A stretch of 64,000 nt of DNA, from NCBI GenBank assembly GCA_002364085.1, contig DEXK01000011.1:17761-81760 (forward strand), in the 5' to 3' direction. The translations under genes and the position numbers were made by a program. Source of the DNA: Balneolaceae bacterium UBA3186. GTDB taxonomy: Bacteria > Bacteroidota > Rhodothermia > Balneolales > Balneolaceae. Below are positions 32,875 to 42,230 of the stretch, in pieces. The notes under the pieces are model-generated. The model did no database searches and was not told where the DNA came from. It saw only the letters and a program-made list of their open reading frames with translations. Numbering within the stretch: the first letter of the stretch is position 1; the number at the start of each line of letters is the position of its first letter.

Positions 32875-33414
32875 TTATTCTTCAGAATTATTTTCGTAGT
32901 AAGTATCAAATTGAATTTGGAGTGCCTTTTCCTGCCCGGCAACTTCTTCAATAATGAATGTAGCTTGTTCCAATTGTCTTAGAGCTATATTGGTAAGAGA
33001 TTGAAGAAATTTAACTGCTATTTGGGGGTGTCGATCTCTTAAAACCTCAAAATCAGGCTGAAAAAAGCCTAATAGTTGGCAATCGGTTACACATTGAGCA
33101 GTAGCTTTTCGTCTTAAATTATAACCAATAGAAAGTGCACCGAAACTGTCAGGTGCATCTAGTATAAATTTGTTAGAACTATCAGAATGATCGTTACCCG
33201 GATTGGCGTCTAGCATTAATTCGATCTTGCCATCCTGTATAAAATACATTCCTGTTCCAGGATCATTTCTGTAGAATACGTATTCGCCTTCTTTATAGTC
33301 TCTTTTATGGCAGAGTTGAAGAAATTCATACCGTTCAGGAGATGATAAATTCTTTAGAAATTTGGAGCCAAATACGATGCTCAATTGTTGCTTAATATTT
33401 GTGATTTTTCCCAT
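32875..33414 (-). CDS. Stand-alone cyclic-nucleotide-binding-domain protein
   Basis: 179 residues. A Crp-type cNMP-binding beta-roll (about 15-140) has no C-terminal helix-turn-helix, so it is not a transcription factor. In the phosphate-binding cassette the segment is DSFGALSIGYNLRRKATAQC: the Arg that contacts the phosphate is kept, but the Glu usually following FG (ribose 2'-OH contact) is Ala. It may therefore bind a different ligand or none. It is in an operon with rlmD (2-nt gap) and lies downstream of the TamA-like gene. The nearby membrane cyclases are potential ligand sources, but a link is inference. Confidence 0.75.
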   Translation of the reverse strand: MGKITNIKQQLSIVFGSKFLKNLSSPERYEFLQLCHKRDYKEGEYVFYRNDPGTGMYFIQDGKIELMLDANPGNDHSDSSNKFILDAPDSFGALSIGYNLRRKATAQCVTDCQLLGFFQPDFEVLRDRHPQIAVKFLQSLTNIALRQLEQATFIIEEVAGQEKALQIQFDTYYENNSEE

Positions 33415-33426
33415 ATCTAAATAACG

Positions 33427-35829
33427 TTAAAAAGAATGACCGATACCAAAACTAAAGTACAATTTTTTGTTGTTGAACCAACCAACTTCCAAATCATGAG
33501 CCCTGAAAGTAAAATCAAACCGTGCTACAATATATTGCCAATCTAAACGCAGTCCTAAACCACTTCCTACAGCTATTTGATTATAGAAATCATTAAATTT
33601 AAAACGACCATCTTCCAGTTCTGAATCGTCAGCGGCATCATTTTTAGGACCGTACCAGATGTTTCCGGCATCAACGTACCATGCGGCATGCCAGTTTGCT
33701 CCAATCAGATCACGAATAAAAATTTGTCTTGCTTCCGTAAATGCGGCGAGCTTAATTTCTCCACCGTTAATACGTACATCTTCAGATCTAATGGTACCGG
33801 GCCCAAGTTGAAAAGGTCCCCAACCTCTGATATCATTACTGCCGCCCGCAAAAAATCGTCTGTTTAACGGAATGGTTGTACTGTTTCCATAAGGATGAGC
33901 TATACCTCCATACAAGCGCCAGGCAAATACGGCAGAATTAGAGATCGGAATATATTTTCGATAATCAACTGTGGCTTTAACATATCTGCTGTAGCTGAGT
34001 TCATTTTCACTCACTTTAAAAAGAGAGGGGAGGTTTTGCTCCAAAGTATCAGGAGTTATTACGTATTTATCTAGCAGGTACGGTATATTTCCACCGGTTG
34101 ATAATGAGTATTCACTGAAATAACCTCTGTTTCGTTTAATAAGATCTGTATTTTGGCTTCTGAATGTATATCTGACGACTGAAGATATTTGAGGTCGAAA
34201 ATCTTCCAATATTCTAGTCAATTCTATGGGGTCAACGATGGTTCCGTCGTTTAATGTGTCCGAACCAAAATCATTTCTCAGGTTATTGATAAATTCATCG
34301 GTAGGGGAAGGATCTACGATGTCTAACTCAATGAGATCCAAAAAACTTGAAAACCTTGTATTGTGTTGTACTTCGTACCGTAAATTAAACTGAACGTCAC
34401 TATTGATATCAAAGAATAATTGATCTGAGCGGCTGTAAGAAAGTGAATATCTTGTTAACCCACTGGTAAAGAAACGGGTGTTATCAAGGAATGCAAAAGG
34501 GAAATTCAACCGTGGTACCGTATAATCTCCTCTTAACTCATAACTCCTGAAAATGGAAGATTGAGTAGAAGTATCAGCAATTTCTTCAAGTACACTATTG
34601 CTCACAAATTCAAAACTAACATTTGCTGATAAGGTGAAATTTTCTGCTTTACCGAACGCATTATTATTAGTGTAATCAACACCTAACCCTGTACCAAAAC
34701 CATATCTTTTCATTCCGAAGATCTCTGCTCCAACACTATGCTTTGTAATGGATTGCAAGCTTATGTATGTTGGAATTGTTGGTTTAGTGAAGTCAGGTTG
34801 ACTGGCTGTTTGGTTTTGCCCAAATCTTCGAATAAAAAGCATTCCAAGATTTTGATATTCCCGAATCGAATTCAAATACAGTTCATGATTATAGATCTCA
34901 CCTGGTTTAAATAATATCTGATCTGTTAATAGAGAGAATTTAGTTTGAGTAGAGGGTTCTTTCCTTAGATAAATTTTTGAAGAGTCTGTTACCTCTTCTA
35001 CGGAGGAAACCGTATCAATTTGAGTGTAATTTTCCGGGGCTATTCCATCCGCTAAATCAATATGAACATCTCCAAATCGATAGATCTTACCGGGATTAAT
35101 TCTGAATTGAACATCAAGCTGTCTTTGGTTAGTTTTTTGAGCTTTAACTAAAGCTATTACAGAGTCTTTTTGAATAGATGCATAGCCATTGTTCTTTAAG
35201 AAAGTAATAATCCTTTGTTGCTCAGTACTAAGCTCCTGAGAATTATATTGTCTATTTACTGAATAGGTTGAATCGTTAATTCTTGCTCTTGTTAGCGGAC
35301 TATTCCGCATAAAGTCGATTCTGTTTTTTTCTGTTCCAAGAAAGGGGAGCCCGCTATAAGAAATAGTTTCAATTTTTGAAGGAATTCCTTCTTCCACAAT
35401 AAATGAAACCTCAACCTTATCTGTTTTGTACTCTACAATGGTGGTATCAACCTGAACACTTAAATAACCTAGTGATTCATAATAGAGGCGGATTCTTTCC
35501 ATATCATTGGAAACCACAGAACGGTCTAGATAAATGGGATCTTCACCAAATCGCCCGTTGCTAAGTTCCCAAAAATAATACCAGGGCGTAAAACGAGGAA
35601 TACCAAGAAATTCCCTGTTTGTTCGAGTCCTGATCAAAGTTTCAAGAGTTCTGTCTTTCACATTTTTATTACCGGAAAACCTGATCCTTCGTACAACATT
35701 TTCTGAAGTACTGTCAGAATTAACAGTAGAATTTTGTGCAAACAGATTTACCTGTACGGCACTCGATAAAAGCACCGTAAATAAGAAGGCTACGGTAATA
35801 AATGATATTGTAGAAAAGTGTTTTCTCAA
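33427..35829 (-). CDS. Omp85/TamA-like outer-membrane protein
   Basis: 800 residues. The signal peptide (about 1-31) is followed by POTRA-type repeats: VVRRIRFSGNKNVKDRTLETLI, a second at VEEGIPSKIETISYSGLPF and a third at INPGKIYRFGDVHID. The last 400 residues form a beta-barrel (D15/surface-antigen domain) with the conserved RRFFAGGSNDIRGW motif and an aromatic C-terminus (LYFSFGIGHSF). RRFFAGGSNDIRGW corresponds to the conserved loop-6 (V/I)RG(F/Y) of the family. The length and POTRA number fit the TamA-like group of Bacteroidota rather than canonical BamA. It probably inserts outer-membrane proteins. Confidence 0.9.
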   Translation of the reverse strand: MRKHFSTISFITVAFLFTVLLSSAVQVNLFAQNSTVNSDSTSENVVRRIRFSGNKNVKDRTLETLIRTRTNREFLGIPRFTPWYYFWELSNGRFGEDPIYLDRSVVSNDMERIRLYYESLGYLSVQVDTTIVEYKTDKVEVSFIVEEGIPSKIETISYSGLPFLGTEKNRIDFMRNSPLTRARINDSTYSVNRQYNSQELSTEQQRIITFLKNNGYASIQKDSVIALVKAQKTNQRQLDVQFRINPGKIYRFGDVHIDLADGIAPENYTQIDTVSSVEEVTDSSKIYLRKEPSTQTKFSLLTDQILFKPGEIYNHELYLNSIREYQNLGMLFIRRFGQNQTASQPDFTKPTIPTYISLQSITKHSVGAEIFGMKRYGFGTGLGVDYTNNNAFGKAENFTLSANVSFEFVSNSVLEEIADTSTQSSIFRSYELRGDYTVPRLNFPFAFLDNTRFFTSGLTRYSLSYSRSDQLFFDINSDVQFNLRYEVQHNTRFSSFLDLIELDIVDPSPTDEFINNLRNDFGSDTLNDGTIVDPIELTRILEDFRPQISSVVRYTFRSQNTDLIKRNRGYFSEYSLSTGGNIPYLLDKYVITPDTLEQNLPSLFKVSENELSYSRYVKATVDYRKYIPISNSAVFAWRLYGGIAHPYGNSTTIPLNRRFFAGGSNDIRGWGPFQLGPGTIRSEDVRINGGEIKLAAFTEARQIFIRDLIGANWHAAWYVDAGNIWYGPKNDAADDSELEDGRFKFNDFYNQIAVGSGLGLRLDWQYIVARFDFTFRAHDLEVGWFNNKKLYFSFGIGHSF

Positions 35830-35873
35830 GAGTGGAGGTTATGCCTGATCACATAACCAATCTATATTTGGTG

Positions 35874-36128
35874 CTAAACGTCATCATAATCAAAACCTTC
35901 ATCTTCCTCATTGTGGAAGAAGTCTTCTTTTTGAATGTAATCAGGCCAAATATCCTCTATATTTTCATATATGGTATTCTCACCTTCATCCAACTCTTCC
36001 AACTCTTCCAGGTTTATAATAACCTGAGATGGAAGTCCGTTTCTTTCAGCCCATTCTATTAGTTCTTCTCTGTTTGCCGGAAATGGGGCTTCATCCAATG
36101 CTGCTGCTAATTCTACTGTCCAAATCAT
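35874..36128 (-). CDS. DUF2795 family protein
   Basis: 84 residues. The pattern W..ELAAALDEAPFPANREELIEWAERNG....VIINLEEL with the closing IEDIWPDYI is typical of DUF2795. The protein is strongly acidic. The function is unknown. It lies between the TamA-like gene and the divergent tatA gene. An opposite-strand ORF across it is a shadow. Confidence 0.85.
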   Translation of the reverse strand: MIWTVELAAALDEAPFPANREELIEWAERNGLPSQVIINLEELEELDEGENTIYENIEDIWPDYIQKEDFFHNEEDEGFDYDDV

Positions 36129-36282
36129 AAATAAATAATTGTGTTAATTAAGTGAGTGAATGATACAATTCTACTAGAATTTTCCAAGTATCGTTCCAAA
36201 TAATTTTTGATCTTAAATCGTGCCGAAAATATTGTTATCTTAGCACAATTACATCAACTAAATCCAAAGAGGATTATTTTTT

Positions 36283-36498
36283 ATGGGAAGTTTTGGAACA
36301 ACCGAAATTATTATCATAGCTATTATCGTTTTAGTGCTTTTTGGTGCTAAAAGAATTCCCGAATTAGCAAAAGGATTAGGTCAAGGAATTAAAGAGTTTA
36401 GAAAAGCATCAAGCGATATCAAAAAGGAAATTGAAGAAAGTTCTCGGGATATTGATGATGCCGTAAATTCAGAAGAAACAAAATCTAACTCAAAATAA
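36283..36498 (+). CDS. tatA: Sec-independent protein translocase TatA/E
   Basis: 71 residues. The TatA family signature is complete: a short periplasmic N-terminus, one membrane helix ([20 protein letters not shown]), the hinge Phe-Gly, an amphipathic helix ([20 protein letters not shown]) and an acidic tail. TatA subunits form the pore of the twin-arginine export system. An AAAGAGG ribosome-binding site lies upstream. It is the first gene of a rightward run with gatA (8-nt gap). No tatC is in the window. Confidence 0.93.
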   Translation: MGSFGTTEIIIIAIIVLVLFGAKRIPELAKGLGQGIKEFRKASSDIKKEIEESSRDIDDAVNSEETKSNSK

Positions 36499-36505
36499 TA
36501 GAAGA

Positions 36506-38029
36506 TTGTCAACATACAGCATCGCTGAGATAAGAGAACAAATTCTCAACGAAAACCTCTCTCTGAAAGACATAGTTAAAAGCTACATTGCCAAAATTGA
36601 AGAGCAAAATTCTGAGGTAAATGCATTTATCTCAACTTATTTTGAAGAGGCTCTTTCAGAAGCAGAAAACATTGAAAAGAAGATAAAAAACGGAACAGCA
36701 GGCTCTCTCGCAGGCGCCGTTTTGGGTATAAAAGATCTTATCTGTGAGCGCGATCGTATAGCAACGTGCGCTTCTGAAATTTTAGGAGATTTTGAGAGTG
36801 TCTACGATGCTACAGTTATTGAGCGTTTAAAAGCCGAAGACGCTATTCTTATCGGCCGTACCAATATGGATGAATTTGCTATGGGTTCTGCAAACCAGTT
36901 CAGCAGATACGGCGTTGTAAAAAACCCGGTTGATACTTCTAAGGTGTCAGGTGGTTCTTCAGGTGGAAGTGCAGCTGCTGTTGCAGCAAATATGGTCACT
37001 GCAACTTTGGGATCTGATACCGGTGGTTCAATTAGGCAACCTGCTGCGTTCTGCGGAGTTGTGGGTGTTAAACCTACTTATGGAAGAGTTTCAAGATGGG
37101 GGCTTATCGCTTTTGCTTCTTCTTTTGATTGCATAGGACCTTTTGCAAATAATGTGGAAGACGCTGCTAAAGTTCTTGAAGCAATTTCAGGCTTCGATGA
37201 AAAAGATAATACATCGGCTAATATCCCGGTTCAGAATTATTCTGATGAACTAAAAGAACCTAAAAAAAATATTAAAATTGGAATCCCGGAAGAATATTTT
37301 GGTGAAGGCTTGGACCCTGAGATTTCTAAAAACATTAACGAAACGCTTAAAAAGTTAGAAGCAAACGGTGCAGAATTAATTCCTATAAGTTTGCCCCATA
37401 CTAAATATGGTATTGCTACCTATTATGTACTTGCTACAGCTGAAGCATCGAGTAACTTGGCTCGATTTGATGGTATCAGATATGGCCATAGAACAGAAAA
37501 AGCTGCCGTAATAGAAGAACTGAAAGATGAGGAAGCTCGGTTAAGATCAGAATACAAAGATAATGAGGCAGAATTAGAAATTGCGTTATCAAAAATGGAT
37601 AGTGCACTAATAAAGTTATACAAAAAGTCCAGAACCGAGGGTTTTGGCACAGAAGTCAAGCGGCGAATTATGTTGGGAACTTATGTACTGAGTTCAGGAT
37701 ATTATGATGCGTATTATGCCAAAGCTCAAAAAGTTCGTCGATTAATTCAGGAAGACTTTAAAAAAGCATTTGAAAAAGTTGATGTTATCGCAGGTCCTAC
37801 AACACCAACAACTGCTTTTGATCAGGGTGCTAAATTAGATGATCCGGTTCAAATGTATTTGAATGACATCTATACTACTTCAGCAAACCTGGCAGGAATT
37901 TGTGGTATTAGTGTACCTTCAGGTAAGCATTCAAACGGTTTACCGATTGGAATTCAATTTCAGGCCGATTCATTTCAGGAGTCTAAAATATTAAATGCCG
38001 GAAGACTCGTTGAACTTTTGGATAAATAG
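36506..38029 (+). CDS. gatA: Aspartyl/glutamyl-tRNA amidotransferase subunit A
   Basis: 507 residues from a TTG at 36506. The amidase signature triad Ser-cisSer-Lys is visible: Lys in GIKDLIC, cis-Ser in KVSGGSSGGSAAAVAAN and nucleophilic Ser in GSDTGGSIRQPAAFCG. The sequence GVKPTYGRVSRWGLIAFASS is typical of GatA. The enzyme uses ammonia to amidate mischarged Glu-tRNA(Gln) or Asp-tRNA(Asn) together with GatB and GatC, which are not in this window. It is cotranscribed with tatA, with 8 nt between them. Confidence 0.95.
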   Translation: MSTYSIAEIREQILNENLSLKDIVKSYIAKIEEQNSEVNAFISTYFEEALSEAENIEKKIKNGTAGSLAGAVLGIKDLICERDRIATCASEILGDFESVYDATVIERLKAEDAILIGRTNMDEFAMGSANQFSRYGVVKNPVDTSKVSGGSSGGSAAAVAANMVTATLGSDTGGSIRQPAAFCGVVGVKPTYGRVSRWGLIAFASSFDCIGPFANNVEDAAKVLEAISGFDEKDNTSANIPVQNYSDELKEPKKNIKIGIPEEYFGEGLDPEISKNINETLKKLEANGAELIPISLPHTKYGIATYYVLATAEASSNLARFDGIRYGHRTEKAAVIEELKDEEARLRSEYKDNEAELEIALSKMDSALIKLYKKSRTEGFGTEVKRRIMLGTYVLSSGYYDAYYAKAQKVRRLIQEDFKKAFEKVDVIAGPTTPTTAFDQGAKLDDPVQMYLNDIYTTSANLAGICGISVPSGKHSNGLPIGIQFQADSFQESKILNAGRLVELLDK

Positions 38030-38056
38030 AATATTTAATTTCTGAAAGCTACCAAT

Positions 38057-38824
38057 ATGAACCGAATACATGGAAAAAACATTGTTATTACAGGAGCTAC
38101 ATCAGGTATAGGTAAGGCAACGGCTCTGCAATTCGGTGAACTTGGCGCTAACTTATTTTTAACAGGTAGAAGAAACGAACGCTTAAATGAAATTAAAAAG
38201 CTGTTAACTGATAAGCACACTGATATTTCAGTTCATACATATTGTTTTGATATAACAAATAGAAGCGCGTGCGTAGAATTTGTTAATTCGCTCCAGAACG
38301 ATGTCGATATTTTAATCAATAATGCAGGCTTAGCTCTTGGAACGGATGCGGTGTACGAACTGAGTGATGAAGATACTGATCAGATGTTTGACGTTAATGT
38401 GAAAGGACTTATCACACTTACCAGATTGATTTCACCTCGAATGAAAGCAAGAAATCAAGGTCATATTATTAACATTGGATCCACTGCCGGGCATGAAGCT
38501 TATGCGGGTGGTGCGGTGTATTGTGCTACAAAGCATGCAGTTAAGGCAATCAGTGAATCTACCAAGAAAGATCTTCATGGAACAAATATACGTGTAAGCA
38601 TCGTGTCACCCGGTATGGTAGAGACGGAATTTAGTAACGTGCGCTTTAAAGGAGACGACCAAAAGGCTGCTTCCGTATATAAAGGCTTTACACCGTTGAC
38701 CGCAAATGATATAGCTGAAATAATCGTTTTCGTTGCAAACAGACCTGAACATGTAAATATCATGGATTCTATCATTTATCCGGTTTCTCAATCTTCACCA
38801 ACAATGATCTATAGAGATGAATAA
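38057..38824 (+). CDS. Short-chain dehydrogenase/reductase (YdfG-like)
   Basis: 255 residues. Rossmann motif ITGATSGIGKATALQFG, cofactor specificity segment TGRRNERL (Arg pair suggesting NADPH), NNAGLAL, catalytic Ser in INIGSTAGHEAY and YxxxK in YCATKHAVK. It resembles YdfG/NADP-dependent 3-hydroxy acid dehydrogenases. The last 8 nt overlap the next gene, whose ATG lies at 38817. The substrate is unknown. Confidence 0.9.
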   Translation: MNRIHGKNIVITGATSGIGKATALQFGELGANLFLTGRRNERLNEIKKLLTDKHTDISVHTYCFDITNRSACVEFVNSLQNDVDILINNAGLALGTDAVYELSDEDTDQMFDVNVKGLITLTRLISPRMKARNQGHIINIGSTAGHEAYAGGAVYCATKHAVKAISESTKKDLHGTNIRVSIVSPGMVETEFSNVRFKGDDQKAASVYKGFTPLTANDIAEIIVFVANRPEHVNIMDSIIYPVSQSSPTMIYRDE

Positions 38825-39776
38825 ATTACTTATAATTTTTAGTGTAGTATTCTTTGCTACCGCTTGTAACAACGGACCGGGGTTACAATTTTCTGAAAAG
38901 GGAAGGAGAGTTCCTGAATTTTCATCAGATTCCGCTTATAAATTCATTGAAAAACAGGTGAATTATGGCCCAAGAGTACCAAATACATATGGACATGTAA
39001 AAACAAAGGAGTTTTTGGCAAGTAAGCTCAGGGAATACGCAGGATCTCAATCCGTTTTCATTCAGCAATTTTCCGAAGAAGGTTACAACGAGACTTTAGA
39101 AATGGCGAATATAATTGCTGCATTTAATACCTCATCCATTGATAGAATTATGTTATGTGCTCACTGGGATACGCGTCCAAGAGCCGATCAGGATACCAGC
39201 CGTACCGGAGAATATATTGCAGGAGCTGATGATGGAGGCAGCGGAGTTGGAGTTTTACTTGAGTTAGCACGAATATTTTCCGAAAATCCTCCTCCAATAG
39301 GAGTTGATATTGTTTTATTTGATGGAGAAGATTATGGTACTTCAGGGGATTTGGAAAAATACTTTCTTGGATCAAGACATTGGTCTTTAAACCCTCCCGT
39401 CCCGGGTTATAATCCGAGATTTGGCATTCTTTTGGATATGGTAGGAGCTGAAAGAGCGGTTTTTCCGAAAGAAACTTATTCAATTAGTTATGCTCCAAAC
39501 CTTGTAAATGAAGTGTGGGGGATTGCAGAAAGTAAAGGGTATTCTGATATTTTTCTTGATCAACGAGGAGCAGGTGTTTTAGACGATCATTTCATCGTAT
39601 ATGAAAATACTAATATTCCTGTAATAGATATTATCAACCATACCGTAGGAATTGATGGTAATATTGAATTTGCTCCTCATTGGCATACCCACAACGACGA
39701 TCTCCCGATAATTGATAAAAGCATATTGCAAGCAGTAGGTGACGTGCTTCTGGAACTCATTTATAACCGGATTTAA
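38817..39776 (+). CDS. M28 peptidase / glutaminyl-peptide cyclotransferase-like lipoprotein
   Basis: 319 residues. The signal peptide ends ATAC (lipobox Cys about residue 17). Zinc ligands of family M28 are His in CAHWDTRP, bridging Asp in AGADDGGSGVG, Glu in FDGEDYG, Asp in LLDMVGAE and His in HWHTHNDD. The subgroup with WDTRP and HTxxD matches bacterial glutaminyl cyclases, which cyclise N-terminal Gln to pyroglutamate. Periplasmic location is expected. It overlaps the SDR gene by 8 nt and is followed 3 nt later by prmA. Confidence 0.85.
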   Translation: MNKLLIIFSVVFFATACNNGPGLQFSEKGRRVPEFSSDSAYKFIEKQVNYGPRVPNTYGHVKTKEFLASKLREYAGSQSVFIQQFSEEGYNETLEMANIIAAFNTSSIDRIMLCAHWDTRPRADQDTSRTGEYIAGADDGGSGVGVLLELARIFSENPPPIGVDIVLFDGEDYGTSGDLEKYFLGSRHWSLNPPVPGYNPRFGILLDMVGAERAVFPKETYSISYAPNLVNEVWGIAESKGYSDIFLDQRGAGVLDDHFIVYENTNIPVIDIINHTVGIDGNIEFAPHWHTHNDDLPIIDKSILQAVGDVLLELIYNRI

Positions 39777-39779
39777 TTA

Positions 39780-40613
39780 ATGGATTATATTCGATTACAT
39801 TTTACACTTTCAGATAATGATCATGATACTATAATCGCAGAACTATTTGAGGTTGGATTTGAAGGATTTGAACAGGAGGAAAATAAACTCATTGCTTCAA
39901 TTCCGGCAGAAAAATTTGTTCAAAATGTTGAGCTTTTCGTTGAACAATTATTGTCCACTTTTGAGGGTGCTCAAATTTTGAATAAAGAGCTAATTAAACC
40001 ACAGAATTGGAATGAAAAGTGGGAGAGTTCTATTGAACCTCAAACTATTGGTACTTTTTATGTGAGACCAACATGGGGTAAAGAACTTGACAGTGATTCA
40101 GAATTAAAAGAATTACTTATTGATCCAAAAATGGCATTTGGAACAGGATACCATGCTACTACACGGTTAATACTAAGTTGGCTAGACGAGATTGTTGAAG
40201 AAAAAGATCACGTTTTAGATGCAGGAACCGGAACTGGAATTCTAGGAATTGCTGCTTTAAAACTAGGAGCTAAATTGGTTTTTGGTTTCGATATTGATGA
40301 GTGGAGTGAAGATAACTGCCACGAGAATATTACTTTAAACAATGTAGATGGTTTTGATGTTAAACTTGGTTCTACAGAAGTAATTCCCTCTGGAAGTATT
40401 TTTGACTTGATCCTCGCAAATATTAACAGGAATGCTTTGATAGAATTAATCCCTGAATTGCTTTCCTACTTAAGAAACGATGGTACTTTATTGCTTTCAG
40501 GATTATTAGAAGATGATGAACAAACTATATTGAATTTAGACTCGGTTAAAAGTTTAAAACACCTTGAAACCAGACAAAATGGAGAGTGGATAGCAATTCT
40601 ACTAAAAAAATGA
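39780..40613 (+). CDS. prmA: Ribosomal protein L11 methyltransferase
   Basis: 277 residues. The N-terminal substrate domain (DYIRLHFTLSD...EVGFEGFEQ) leads to the SAM-binding region: DPKMAFGTGYHATTRL (a PrmA hallmark), VLDAGTGTGILGIAAL, GFDIDEW and DLILANINRNAL. PrmA trimethylates ribosomal protein L11. The stop codon overlaps the next ATG as ATGA, so translation is coupled. All family motifs are present. Confidence 0.93.
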   Translation: MDYIRLHFTLSDNDHDTIIAELFEVGFEGFEQEENKLIASIPAEKFVQNVELFVEQLLSTFEGAQILNKELIKPQNWNEKWESSIEPQTIGTFYVRPTWGKELDSDSELKELLIDPKMAFGTGYHATTRLILSWLDEIVEEKDHVLDAGTGTGILGIAALKLGAKLVFGFDIDEWSEDNCHENITLNNVDGFDVKLGSTEVIPSGSIFDLILANINRNALIELIPELLSYLRNDGTLLLSGLLEDDEQTILNLDSVKSLKHLETRQNGEWIAILLKK

Positions 40614-41533
40614 AAGCAGCTATAGATATAGGTACAAACACGGTTTTATTGCTCGTTGCAGAAATTACCGAAACAGGTTTAAAGGTAGTGCACGAAGAAC
40701 AAAGAATGCCCCGACTAGGAAAAGGTGTGGATTTGAATAAAACTCTTTCCATTAATAGCATTCATAGAGTAGTTTCTTCAATTAAGGAGTATAAAAACAT
40801 TTTAGAAACACAATACAATGATGTGTCTGAAATAGTTGTTACGGCCACAAGTGCAGTTCGAGATGCGTCGAATAAAAATGAATTCATCTCAACAATTAAG
40901 AAAGAGACCGGTTTTGATGTTCAATTACTTTCAGGTGCAGAGGAAGCACAATGCACTTTTGAAGGAGCGATGTCAGTATTGGGAAATGAATCAGAAGGCG
41001 ATGTTTTTGTTCTCGATATTGGTGGTGGCAGTACTGAAATTGCCCTTGGCAGAAATGGTGAGCTTATAGATTCATATTCTTTTGATATGGGCTGTGTGAG
41101 GTTTACTGAGCGCTTTTTAGTTGAGGACCCGCCTTATCAGGAGCAAATTCGAGAATGTAGAGATGCTGTAGAAAGTATGTTGGGTTCTAAGAAGTTTAAA
41201 TTCAAGAAAAATGTTAAAGCAATAGGCGTGGCAGGTACTCTCACTTCATTGGCGGCTATTGATTTGCAAATTGATGAGTATGATCCTGAACACATGAACG
41301 GGCACTTAATAGTAAGTGAAAAACTAAGAAAAGGTATTGAAATTTTTAGCTTGCATACTCATGAACAATTGCTTGAATTAAGTCCAAAGGTTTTAAAAGG
41401 ACGTGAGGACATTTTTCTTGCAGGTTTACTAATATTGGAAGGTTTTCTAAATTATTTCGATTTAAAAGAGATCATTGTTTCAACTGGTGGTATCCGCCAT
41501 GGTGCACTTTTAGATTCCGTGAAAAAATCATAA
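40610..41533 (+). CDS. Ppx/GppA family phosphatase (exopolyphosphatase or guanosine pentaphosphatase)
   Basis: 307 residues from the ATG at 40610, which forms ATGA with the prmA stop. The protein then starts MKAAIDIGTNTVLLLVAEI, the family phosphate-1 motif; a longer frame from 40586 is not supported. Other motifs are TSAVRDASNK, EEAQCTFEGA, phosphate-2 DIGGGSTEIALG and adenosine-type GVAGTLTSLAAID. It is a short Ppx/GppA without the HD or CTD extension, so either polyphosphate or pppGpp hydrolysis is possible. It is cotranscribed with prmA. Confidence 0.88.
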   Translation: MKAAIDIGTNTVLLLVAEITETGLKVVHEEQRMPRLGKGVDLNKTLSINSIHRVVSSIKEYKNILETQYNDVSEIVVTATSAVRDASNKNEFISTIKKETGFDVQLLSGAEEAQCTFEGAMSVLGNESEGDVFVLDIGGGSTEIALGRNGELIDSYSFDMGCVRFTERFLVEDPPYQEQIRECRDAVESMLGSKKFKFKKNVKAIGVAGTLTSLAAIDLQIDEYDPEHMNGHLIVSEKLRKGIEIFSLHTHEQLLELSPKVLKGREDIFLAGLLILEGFLNYFDLKEIIVSTGGIRHGALLDSVKKS

Positions 41534-41578
41534 TTATATTTAAAAAATCGATTTTCATTTACGCTAAGCTTTGTATTT

Positions 41579-41586
41579 TAGCTTTG
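41579..41586 (+). promoter_or_regulatory. Possible Bacteroidota-type -7 element
   Basis: TAGCTTTG matches the TAnnTTTG consensus of the Bacteroidota primary sigma factor and lies 14 nt before the proposed ATG at 41601. No good -33 TTG is visible, so support is moderate to weak. Confidence 0.35.
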
Positions 41587-41600
41587 CACAAAATCAGATA

Positions 41601-42230
41601 ATGTCAGATACGAATACAGAAACAAATTCATCACCCAGAGAAAATGCCTCTTCAAGTAGCCTTGAAGACGACGGCTTTGTAGTAAGAGCCCTAAAAGGTG
41701 ATGAGTCAGCTTATAAAGATCTGATGAACAAATATGATCGCCCGATTTATTTTCATGTTAGGAAAATGATCAAGGAAAAAGAGCTGGTTGAAGATCTTGT
41801 GCAGGAAGTATTCATGAAGGCGTTCAAGAACCTTTCCACTTATAGTAACGAGTACGCATTTTCCACTTGGTTATATAGGATAGCTACAAACCATACTATT
41901 GACTATTTAAGAAAAAAGAAGCTCCAAACACTTTCCATTAACGATCCATACAAAACAAAGGATGGTGAGTTAGAGATACAACTTCCCGATGAAACTTACG
42001 CCACTGATAAAGCAGTGATGAAAAAGGAAAGGAAGAAAATAGTTCAGGATGCCATCGACAATCTTCCTGAAAAGTACCGAGCAGTTATTCAGTTACGCCA
42101 TATGGATGAACTTTCATACGATGAAATAGCAGACGAACTTGATTTACCTCTCGGGACTGTAAAAGCTCATATTTTTAGAGCAAGAGAACTTTTATATAAA
42201 GCTTTGATCGATAAGAGAGGTAGTTTTTAG
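41601..42230 (+). CDS. ECF-type RNA polymerase sigma factor
   Basis: 209 residues from the ATG at 41601 (MSDTNTETN). A longer frame starts at a TTG at 41571 in what looks like promoter sequence and is not preferred. Sigma region 2 is DEDL-like (ESAYKDLMNKYDRPIYFHVRKMI, DLVQEVFMKAFKNLSTY, FSTWLYRIATNHTIDYLRK). Region 4 is LPEKYRAVIQLRHMDELSY with EIADELDLPLGTVKAHIFRAR. No anti-sigma gene is adjacent, and the gene converges with queG (4-nt overlap). The low-complexity Ser/Asn N-terminus is not part of the conserved fold. Confidence 0.92.
   Translation: MSDTNTETNSSPRENASSSSLEDDGFVVRALKGDESAYKDLMNKYDRPIYFHVRKMIKEKELVEDLVQEVFMKAFKNLSTYSNEYAFSTWLYRIATNHTIDYLRKKKLQTLSINDPYKTKDGELEIQLPDETYATDKAVMKKERKKIVQDAIDNLPEKYRAVIQLRHMDELSYDEIADELDLPLGTVKAHIFRARELLYKALIDKRGSF

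Noticed and set aside
35832..36062. Rightward ORF opposite the DUF2795 gene
   Set aside because: It is antisense to a well-recognised small protein family and has no ribosome-binding site or homologous look.
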